Shown piece by piece: positions 15,607 to 21,050 of a DNA stretch of 27,531 nt; positions within the stretch are counted from its first letter, which is position 1, and every line of letters begins with the position of its first letter. The notes below the pieces were generated by a model. That model searched no databases. It had not been told where the DNA came from and was given only the letters and a program-made list of their open reading frames with translations. The stretch spans positions 1 through 27,531 of the forward strand of contig JAEXCG010000135.1 of assembly GCA_023402355.1 (NCBI GenBank). The letters run 5' to 3'. Source of the stretch: Bacillota bacterium. Its GTDB lineage: Bacteria > Bacillota > Clostridia > Christensenellales > Aristaeellaceae. A program made the translations under genes and the position numbers.

Positions 15607-15885
15607 GCGGGCGGCGCCCGCATCCTCCTCCGAAATTCTTTTTATCCGTGAAAGGCGTTGGCACACGCGGCCACGGCGGGCAGTGCCCGCTTCCTTCTCC
15701 GAACTTTTTTGTCCGCGAAAGGCGTTTGCGCACGTGGCCGCCACGGCGGCGTTGGCACACGCGGCCACGGCGGGCGGTGTCCGCTTCCTTCTCCGAACTT
15801 TTTTTATCCATAACAGGCGTTTGCGCACGCGGCCGCCGCGGTGGGCGTTGGCACACGCTGCCACGGCGGGCGTTTGCGCGCGGCT
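15607..15885 (+). repeat. Repeat array 1 (REP-like family, three units plus a partial)
   Basis: Units start at 15607, 15676 and 15770, with a fragment at 15866. Each begins with a 15-base hairpin (GCGGGC or close, three loop bases, GCCCGC), then TCCTTC-like bases, TCCGAA, a T-run stretch ending in ATCC or GTCC, and finally GGCGTTTGCGCACGCGGCC or a variant. Unit lengths are 69, 94 and about 96 bases. The array fills the gap between the ArsC/Spx-like stop and the cutC start. The same order of blocks recurs at 16793-17413 and, decayed, near 7268. All copies lie in the + orientation. Confidence 0.88.
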
Positions 15886-15895
15886 GTCTGCGCGC

Positions 15896-16243
15896 TTACA
15901 GGCGCTGCGCCCACTCCGCCTCGCGGAAGCCCACCAGCACGAAGTCGTCCGCGACGAGCAGCGGCCGCTTGACGAGCATGCCGCTGGATGCGAGCAGGGA
16001 AAGCTGCTCCTCCTCCGGCATGTCCGCCAGGCGCTCCTTCAGGCCCAGCGCCCGGTACTCCAGGCCGCTGGTGTTGAAAAAGCGCTTCAGCGGAAGGCCG
16101 CTGCGCCGCTGCCAGCAGGAGAGCTCCGCCGCCGTGGGGTTCTCCTCCCGGATGTCGCGGACGGTGAACAAAGCGCCGCGCGCTTCCAGAAAGCGGCGGG
16201 CCTTTTGACAGGTGGTGCACTTGGGATAGCAGACGAACAGCAT
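15896..16243 (-). CDS. ArsC/Spx/MgsR-family thioredoxin-fold protein
   Basis: This 115-residue protein opens MLFVCYPKCTTCQKARRFLE, giving a CxxC at Cys9 and Cys12. It continues with NTSGLEYRALGLKERL, then the KRPLLV loop containing the conserved cis-proline and VGFREAEW. These are signatures of the arsenate reductase-like family. The CxxC, short length and missing arsenate-binding arginine pattern fit the Spx/MgsR/YffB-like branch better than true ArsC, so it may be a redox-sensing regulator or a small reductase rather than an arsenic enzyme. ATG 16243 follows GGAGGAATTGCC. Its promoter at 16277-16306 is divergent from the Spo0A_C gene. Array 1 follows directly. Confidence 0.88.
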   Translation of the reverse strand: MLFVCYPKCTTCQKARRFLEARGALFTVRDIREENPTAAELSCWQRRSGLPLKRFFNTSGLEYRALGLKERLADMPEEEQLSLLASSGMLVKRPLLVADDFVLVGFREAEWAQRL

Positions 16244-16276
16244 GGCAATTCCTCCGGTCTTGTTTGGATTTCCTTC

Positions 16277-16306
16277 ATTATAGTCCGTAGCCTTGGCCTC
16301 TGTAAA
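16277..16306 (-). promoter_or_regulatory. Sigma-A promoter for the ArsC/Spx-like gene
   Basis: On the - strand a perfect TATAAT (16277-16282) lies 18 bases after TTTACA (16301-16306, five of six matches). It is about 34 bases before the start codon. Confidence 0.75.
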
Positions 16307-16448
16307 GCACCCCCGGCCGCCTCCGCCGCATCCATAGGTCTGTTCTGTCTTTTTTCGTATTTTTTATGCCCAATTATGACGAATTTGGTCTATTTTTGCG
16401 AGAATTATGTATCCTGTAAGCACCGACACAAAGGATGGTGCTTTACAG

Positions 16449-16790
16449 ATGAAAAATACCCTACCGATCGTCATGACGTTGGGCGGACATATCTCCCGCT
16501 GCGGGTACGCATACCTCGCCACGGCTGTCTCGCTCACCCTCGAGCGGGGACAGTATCCATCCCGAGCGCTGATGCGGCACCTTTACCCGGATGTGGCGGC
16601 CATCCACAGCACGACCACCGCGCAGGCCGCGCGCAACATCGCGCGCGTGGTCGAGGACATCTGGATGCACGGCGACCGGCAGCGCCTGTGCGAGATCGCG
16701 GGATATACGGTGGTCGAAAAGCCGACGCCGGGCGAGCTGATCCTGATGCTCGCCAACTACATCTCCGGCGGGGACATGGCCGCGATGTAG
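16449..16790 (+). CDS. Stand-alone Spo0A C-terminal (DNA-binding) domain protein
   Basis: This 113-residue protein is almost entirely one Spo0A_C-like domain (PF08769). Compared with B. subtilis Spo0A from memory, GYAYLATAVSL matches GYQYLREAI, LYPDVAAIHSTT matches LYPAIAEKFNTT, and EIAGYTV followed by KPTPGELILMLANYI matches the C-terminal helix. There is no receiver domain, so it cannot be a phosphorelay target itself. In the recognition helix the Arg and Glu of Spo0A's SRVER appear replaced by Gln and Ala, so its DNA target may differ. ATG 16449 has AAAGGAT at 16430-16436, a slightly long spacing; ATG 16407 in the same frame lacks a ribosome binding site. Upstream, TTGGTC (16385-16390) is a weak -35. 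Array 2 starts three bases after the stop. Confidence 0.82.
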   Translation: MKNTLPIVMTLGGHISRCGYAYLATAVSLTLERGQYPSRALMRHLYPDVAAIHSTTTAQAARNIARVVEDIWMHGDRQRLCEIAGYTVVEKPTPGELILMLANYISGGDMAAM

Positions 16791-16792
16791 CG

Positions 16793-17413
16793 CGGGCGGG
16801 CGGTGCCCGCACCCAGTTCCGAAAGGCCGCTTCCGCGCCTCGCCTTTGCGCACGCGGCCGAAAAGCACGCCATGCACGGGCTGTGCGCGGGCGGGCGGTG
16901 CACGCACCCGGCTCCGAACGGCCGCTTCCGCGCCTCGCCTTTGCGCACGCGGCCGAAAAGCACGCTATGCGCGGGCGGGCGGTGCACGCACCCTGCTCCG
17001 AACGGCCGCTTCCGCGCCTCGCCTTTGCGCACGCGGCCGAAACGCACGCCATGCGCGGGCCGTGCGCGGGCGGTGCACGCTCCCGGCTCCGAACGGCCGC
17101 TTCCGCGCCTCGCCTTTGCGCACGCGGCCGAAACGAGCGCCATACGCGGGCCGTGCGCGGGCGGGCGGTGCACGCACCCTGCTCCGAACGGCCGCTTCCG
17201 CGCCTCGCCTTTGCGCACGCGGCCGAAAAGCACGCCATGCGCGGGCCGTGCACGCACCCGGCTCCGAACAGCCGCTTCCGCGCCTCGCCTTTGCGCACGC
17301 GGCCGAAACGAACGCCTTGCGCGGGCTGTGCACGCACCCGGTTCCGAACGGCCTCTTCCGCGCACGCGGCTGAAACGCCGCTATGCAATAGGAAGTTCGC
17401 GGGCTGTGCCCGC
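16793..17413 (+). repeat. Repeat array 2 (REP-like family, seven units plus a degenerate eighth)
   Basis: A conserved block of about 39 bases, from GGCCGCTTCCGCG to ACGCGGCCGAAA, occurs in six nearly identical copies and one shortened copy. The TTCCGCG landmarks are at 16831, 16926, 17010, 17101, 17196, 17276 and 17356, so periods are 95, 84, 91, 95, 80 and 80 bases. Between the blocks are GCGGGC(GGGC)GGTGCACGCACCC linkers of variable length, with the pattern GCTCCGAAC before each block. An eighth, decayed unit begins with GCGGGCTGTGCCCGC at 17399. GGCCGC and GCGGCC at the ends of the block can pair. Periods are not multiples of three, and long reading frames stay open only because the DNA lacks stop codons, so it is not coding. 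Nothing else is seen in 16791-17460. Confidence 0.92.
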
Positions 17414-17464
17414 GCTCCGCTTCAAACGATCCCCTTCGCCGCGGACGGCATCCCGCGGCGCGGC

Positions 17465-17508
17465 AAACGCCCGGCGCACGAACGTCATATTCGTGCGCCG
17501 GGCGTTTT
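17465..17508. terminator. Strong hairpin terminator between array 2 and thioredoxin
   Basis: AAACGCCCGGCGCACGAA (17465-17482) and its exact complement (17490-17507) form an 18-bp stem with a 7-base loop. Four T follow on the + strand and three on the - strand. It can end trxA transcription and block transcripts coming through array 2. Confidence 0.85.
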
Positions 17509-17528
17509 AAATCCGCTCTTCTGATTCC

Positions 17529-17846
17529 TTATTCAAGGCCCAGCCAGCCCAGGATCGCCTGCTTGGGGCGCGCGCCCACGGCGGTGGCGACGGCCTTGCC
17601 GTCCTTCAGGACGACCAGCGTGGGAATGCTCATCACGCCAAAGCGCGCCGCGAGCTCCGGCTGCTCGTCGATGTTGACCTTGCCGACCTTGAGGCCCGGG
17701 TGGTTCTCCTCCGCGATCTCCTCCACGATGGGCGAGAGCATGCGGCACGGGCCGCACCAGGGCGCCCAGAAGTCCACCAGCACCGTATCCTTCGCCTGAA
17801 CGGCCTCCCGCTCGAAATTCTGCAAATTGAGTTCCATCGCTTTCAT
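17529..17846 (-). CDS. trxA: Thioredoxin
   Basis: This 105-residue classical thioredoxin reduces protein disulfides in the cytoplasm. The active site WCGPC is at 30-34 in VDFWAPWCGPCRMLSP. KVNIDEQPELAARFGVMSIPTLVVLKDG carries the conserved cis-proline, and the end VGARPKQAILGWL is normal for the family. The length is typical. ATG 17846 follows AAAGGAAG at about 8 bases. It starts 38 bases after the CcdA-TlpA fusion gene, so it is probably the second gene of that operon. The pairing is functionally sensible: thioredoxin donates electrons to CcdA on the cytoplasmic side, which passes them to the extracytoplasmic TlpA domain. Confidence 0.97.
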   Translation of the reverse strand: MKAMELNLQNFEREAVQAKDTVLVDFWAPWCGPCRMLSPIVEEIAEENHPGLKVGKVNIDEQPELAARFGVMSIPTLVVLKDGKAVATAVGARPKQAILGWLGLE

Positions 17847-17884
17847 GTTTCATGCTTCCTTTCTTTTTATGAAGACATTTTCGA

Positions 17885-19258
17885 CTATCTGCGCACGCCC
17901 GAAAGGGTCTGCTCGACGATGTCGTCCATGATGTCCGCCGTCAGCGTGCCCGTGACGTAGCCGAACACGTTGCCGTCCCGGTCGATCATGAAGGTCGTCG
18001 GGAACGCGCTGATGCCGTACTGCGCCAGCACGTCGCCCGTCACGTCCATCACCGTGGGGTAGGTGTAGCCGCCGTCCGCGAGGAACTGCGTGACCTCCGG
18101 AATCGTCTTGTCGGAGTTGTACGGGACCTCCTCCGTCTTGGGGTTCGCGACGCCCAGCACCACCACGTCGCCCTCGTTCAGGCCGTGCTTTTCGTACAGC
18201 GCCTGAATCTCCGGCATCTCCTGGCGGCAGGGCCCGCACCACGTCGCCCAGAAGTTCAGGAAGACCACCTGACCCTTGTAGTCGGAGAGCGTGTGTACCT
18301 TGCCGTTCTGGTCGGTGAGCGTAAAGTCCGGCGCGGGAATCTTCTCCGGCTCGTCCGAAGGGGTGACCGTCGGGGACGGGGGCAGCACCGCCGGGGCCTG
18401 CGTGGGGCTCGGCGTTTCTTCCGCCGAAGGAGCCGCCGTCGGGGACGGATCTTCCGTCGGGGACGGAACTTCCGTCGGGGACGTCACTTCCGGCGCGGGC
18501 GATTTCGCCGGGGCGGGCGCGCCGCCGCCGGTCAGGCCGGACAGGTAGCCCGTGACGCCGTTCATCCAGCCGGTAATCATCATCACGCCCATGAGCACCA
18601 TCAGCACGCCGCCGACCTTGACCGTGTAGCGCACGACGTTGCGGTGGCGCTTAAAGAGGTCCAGCAGCGAGGAGGTGAACAGGCCCACGCCCAGGAAGGG
18701 CAGCACGAAGCCCAGCGTGTACACGCCGATCAGCCCGAAGCCCGCGGCCGCCGAGTTCGAGGAGGAAGCCATCAGCAGCACGCTGGCCAGCGCCGGGCCC
18801 ACGCAGGGCGTCCAGGCGAAGCTGAAGGTGAAGCCCATCACCAGCGCGGTCACCGGGTTCATCGTGAGCTTTTCCAGGTGCAGCGGCAGCCGGTGCTCGC
18901 GCCCGATCTCCCGCCCGCCGAAGAGCCCGAGCTGGAACAGGCCGAACACGATGACGATCGCCCCGCCGATGCGGGCGAACAGCAGCCGGTTGCCGCTGAA
19001 GAACCGCCCCAGCGCCGTGAACCCAAAGCCCAGCAGGAAGAACGCGAAGGATACGCCCAGCACGAAGAAGAGCGTGTTGATCAGCACCTTCTTTCGCCCA
19101 AAGCGCACCGTGCCGTCCGCGTCCACCGTCTGCGTGCCGCCCGCGAGGTAGCCGATGTACAGGGGGACGAGCGGCAGCACGCACGGCGAAAAGAAACTGA
19201 CGAGTCCCTGCAAAAATACGGTCATGGCCGATACGCCGGCCTCGATGGTAAAGCCCAT
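17885..19258 (-). CDS. CcdA-TlpA/ResA fusion: transmembrane thiol electron carrier with extracytoplasmic thioredoxin domain
   Basis: This is a 457-residue protein. Residues 1-240 form a CcdA/DsbD-type six-helix membrane domain with the two redox cysteines Cys26 (FFSPCVLPLVP) and Cys152 (FAWTPCVGP). Residues 245-305 are a flexible linker made of about five SPTxxP-type hexapeptides. Residues 306-457 form a TlpA/ResA-like thioredoxin domain with WCGPC at 340-344, a central insert and the cis-proline in SAFPTTFMID. Electrons should flow from cytoplasmic thioredoxin through the membrane domain to the outer domain, to reduce exported thiols or apocytochromes. ATG 19258 follows TAAGGAGG. The gene has a strong promoter with a perfect operator palindrome. 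CcdA and ResA are usually separate proteins; the fusion resembles DsbD in principle. Confidence 0.95.
   Translation of the reverse strand: MGFTIEAGVSAMTVFLQGLVSFFSPCVLPLVPLYIGYLAGGTQTVDADGTVRFGRKKVLINTLFFVLGVSFAFFLLGFGFTALGRFFSGNRLLFARIGGAIVIVFGLFQLGLFGGREIGREHRLPLHLEKLTMNPVTALVMGFTFSFAWTPCVGPALASVLLMASSSNSAAAGFGLIGVYTLGFVLPFLGVGLFTSSLLDLFKRHRNVVRYTVKVGGVLMVLMGVMMITGWMNGVTGYLSGLTGGGAPAPAKSPAPEVTSPTEVPSPTEDPSPTAAPSAEETPSPTQAPAVLPPSPTVTPSDEPEKIPAPDFTLTDQNGKVHTLSDYKGQVVFLNFWATWCGPCRQEMPEIQALYEKHGLNEGDVVVLGVANPKTEEVPYNSDKTIPEVTQFLADGGYTYPTVMDVTGDVLAQYGISAFPTTFMIDRDGNVFGYVTGTLTADIMDDIVEQTLSGVRR
18367..18482. repeat. 18-bp tandem repeat coding for the CcdA-TlpA linker
   Basis: CCGTCGGGGAC recurs at 18436-18446, 18454-18464 and 18472-18482, exactly 18 bases apart, with another copy at 18367-18377. 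It encodes the SPTxxP hexapeptides. Because the period is six codons, slippage would lengthen or shorten the linker in frame. Confidence 0.8.
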
Positions 19259-19339
19259 AAGCGCCTCCTTAGATTGCGGTTTCGCCCCGCTCAGCCTCGG
19301 CGGAGCGTCCGAACTGCATTCCTTTTTGTTTCAGTTCTT

Positions 19340-19375
19340 AACTGTAATTTTACTAATTACAGTTCCGTTTGTCAA
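19340..19375 (-). promoter_or_regulatory. Strong sigma-A promoter with palindromic operator for ccdA-tlpA/trxA
   Basis: On the - strand, TTGACA (19370-19375) and TAAAAT (19347-19352) are 17 bases apart. A perfect 10-bp inverted repeat, AACTGTAATT and AATTACAGTT with a 5-base spacer (19340-19364), covers the -10 and half the spacer. That is the classic place for a repressor. No candidate repressor gene is adjacent. Confidence 0.85.
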
Positions 19376-19422
19376 GCCCTTTTTCGATCTTTTTTCAAAA
19401 ATCTTTTGCTCCTGCGCGCCGG

Positions 19423-19450
19423 TTGACAGGCCGCCCCGGTATGCTATAAT
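19423..19450 (+). promoter_or_regulatory. Consensus sigma-A promoter for the HAD phosphatase gene
   Basis: A perfect TTGACA (19423-19428) and a perfect TATAAT (19445-19450) are 16 bases apart, with a TGC extended -10. It lies about 60 bases before the start codon. Confidence 0.9.
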
Positions 19451-19509
19451 GCGAAGCGGCGGGCCCGCCCACGCGCGGCCGGCACGACACGCAGGAAGCA
19501 GGAAAGAGC

Positions 19510-20304
19510 ATGAACATACGGCAAAAGCGCCTTTTTTTGCTGGACATCGACGGCACGGTGTCGCTGGACGCGACGCTGTTTCCCGGCAGCATGGACTTCT
19601 TCCGCCACGTCCTTAAAAGCGGGGGCCGGTACGTCTTCATCACCAACAACTCGACGCGCTCGGTTTCGGACTACGTGGAGAAGTTCCGGCGCATGGGCGT
19701 CCCGGCGGACGAGAGCTGCTTCGTCACGGCCTCCACCGCGACGGTGCGCTACCTGCGCGAGCGCCACGCGCGGGACAAGATCTTCGTCGTGGGCACGCGA
19801 TCTTTCCGGGCGGAGCTTACGCGCGCGGGCTTTTCGGTGACGGACGCGCTCTCGCCGGACGTGACCTGCGCGCTGGTGGGCTTTGACGACGAGCTGACGT
19901 ATGAAAAGGCGCGCGCGCTGTGCGAGCTGCTCTGCACCCGGCCGGAGACGGCGTACCTCGCGACCAACCCGGACCTCGCCTGCCCGGTGGGCTTCGGGGC
20001 GATCCCCGACTGCGGGGCCATCTGCGGCATGATCCGCTGCGCGACCGGGCGCGAGCCCCTCTACATCGGCAAGCCGAACCCGATCATCGTGGACATGTGC
20101 CTTGCGCGGACGGGCTTTTCAAAGGAGCAGACGCTGGTGATCGGGGACCGGCTGTACACGGACATCGCCTGCGGCATCGCGGCGGGCGTGGATACGGCGG
20201 TGGTCTTCACGGGCGAGGCGAAGCCGGAGGACCTGGCAAGCACGGCGTTCCCGCCGACGTTTTCGTTCCCCTCCATCCGCGAGCTGGACGAGGCGGTATT
20301 CTAA
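19510..20304 (+). CDS. HAD-superfamily IIA phosphatase (NagD/AraL-like)
   Basis: This 264-residue cytoplasmic sugar- or nucleotide-phosphate phosphatase has all HAD motifs: motif I LLDIDGTV with nucleophile Asp12 and acid Asp14, motif II FITNNST, motif III lysine in YIGKPNP, and motif IV VIGDRLYTD. The type IIA cap lies between motifs II and III (about residues 75-185), with the typical ALVGFDDELTYEKA and YLATNPDLACP. ATG 19510 follows AGGAAAG. It is driven by a near-perfect promoter and is probably a single-gene unit; no terminator is obvious before the next promoter at 20343. The natural substrate cannot be told. Confidence 0.94.
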   Translation: MNIRQKRLFLLDIDGTVSLDATLFPGSMDFFRHVLKSGGRYVFITNNSTRSVSDYVEKFRRMGVPADESCFVTASTATVRYLRERHARDKIFVVGTRSFRAELTRAGFSVTDALSPDVTCALVGFDDELTYEKARALCELLCTRPETAYLATNPDLACPVGFGAIPDCGAICGMIRCATGREPLYIGKPNPIIVDMCLARTGFSKEQTLVIGDRLYTDIACGIAAGVDTAVVFTGEAKPEDLASTAFPPTFSFPSIRELDEAVF

Positions 20305-20342
20305 TCCGATTCTCATGATGCTTTCAGCCTTTTCCAAAGCAG

Positions 20343-20370
20343 TTTGTCCGATTTTGCGGTATCCTATAGT
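20343..20370 (+). promoter_or_regulatory. Probable promoter for the DUF4342-like gene
   Basis: TTTGTC (20343-20348) and TATAGT (20365-20370) are 16 bases apart; TTGTCC one base later would give 15. It lies 51 bases before the chosen ATG. Confidence 0.5.
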
Positions 20371-20420
20371 CATTCCAAGGAACCAAGAAGTACCGCATGA
20401 AATTGCGAGGAGGAATGACC

Positions 20421-20960
20421 ATGACCACTTTTCAAAATGACCAGCTTGAGAGCATCGAATACCTGCGCAGCCACGCGAACGTCACCTACGCCGAGGCGGT
20501 GGAGTTGCTGGAGCGCTTCGACGGCGACGTGACCGCCTGCCTGATCGAGCTGGAGCGCCAGGGCCGCATCCGCGACGAGGCCGCGAGCGCCCAGCAGGAA
20601 TACCAGAAGACCGAACAGGAGAGCGAACAGCGCAGCGCCGCCCGCCGCCGCGTACACGGCATCCTTTCCACGCTGCTGCGCAACCGCGTGAACATCGTGG
20701 CCGACGACGCCAAGATCGCGGACTTCAGCGTGCTGTTCATCATCGTGCTCGCCATCATTTTCCCGCAGTTCATGCTGCTGTGCGCGCTGCTCCTGCTGCT
20801 GCTGGGCTATCGCTACAGCCTCAGCCGCCTGGACGCCGAGGACATCGCGATGAACGTCGGCGAGGTGCTGCGCGGCACGGGCCGCTCGCTATGCACGCTG
20901 GGCCGCAGCGTGGCCGGCACCGTCCGTGGGCTGTTTAAGACGGAACAGCCGAACGGTTGA
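20421..20960 (+). CDS. UBA-like/DUF4342-type membrane protein
   Basis: This is a 179-residue protein. Residues about 5-48 form a UBA/TS-N-like three-helix motif (LRSHANVTYAEAVELLERFDGDVTACLIELE). A charged Gln/Glu-rich helix follows (about 52-76), then a DUF4342-like section (RNRVNIVADDAKIADFSV) running into a hydrophobic helix or hairpin at about 103-130, and a basic tail. The organisation matches small Firmicutes proteins annotated UBA-like plus DUF4342, whose role is unknown. ATG 20421 follows GAGGAGG at 7 bases; two upstream ATG codons in frame overlap or precede that site. It is a single-gene unit closed by the terminator at 21001. Confidence 0.8.
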   Translation: MTTFQNDQLESIEYLRSHANVTYAEAVELLERFDGDVTACLIELERQGRIRDEAASAQQEYQKTEQESEQRSAARRRVHGILSTLLRNRVNIVADDAKIADFSVLFIIVLAIIFPQFMLLCALLLLLLGYRYSLSRLDAEDIAMNVGEVLRGTGRSLCTLGRSVAGTVRGLFKTEQPNG

Positions 20961-21000
20961 CATAGATTTCGGTTTCTCCATTTTCCCCTTCCATCTATTT

Positions 21001-21034
21001 TGCCCGCAGCGGATTTCCGCTGCGGGCAGCTTTT
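21001..21034 (+). terminator. Intrinsic terminator after the DUF4342-like gene
   Basis: TGCCCGCAGCGG (21001-21012) and CCGCTGCGGGCA (21017-21028) form a perfect 12-bp stem with a 4-base loop, followed by GC and TTTTATT. No T run exists on the - strand, so it serves mainly the + gene. Confidence 0.8.
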
Positions 21035-21050
21035 ATTGTCGAACCGTCGT

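Noticed and set aside
15896..16243. True arsenate reductase in an arsenic operon
   Set aside because: The protein has a CxxC active site of the Spx/MgsR-like branch, and no arsenic efflux or regulator gene is nearby.
16793..17413. CRISPR array
   Set aside because: The segments between cores are themselves repeats of each other, unit length varies from 80 to 95 bases, cores are internally GC-palindromic, and no cas gene is present.
16803..17510. Repeat-containing protein encoded by array 2
   Set aside because: Unit lengths are mostly not multiples of three, so the same DNA repeat is read in different frames along any one open frame, and there is no ribosome binding site or sensible start.
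14960..17524. An 854-codon + frame spanning cutC, array 1, the ArsC-like gene, the Spo0A_C gene and array 2
   Set aside because: It runs antisense through two recognisable genes and out of frame through a third, and is open only because the repeats and GC-rich DNA lack stop codons.
21036..21043. TTGTCGAA, a perfect match to the Spo0A box core
   Set aside because: It lies between a terminator and the 3' end of a convergent gene, not at any promoter, so it is probably chance.
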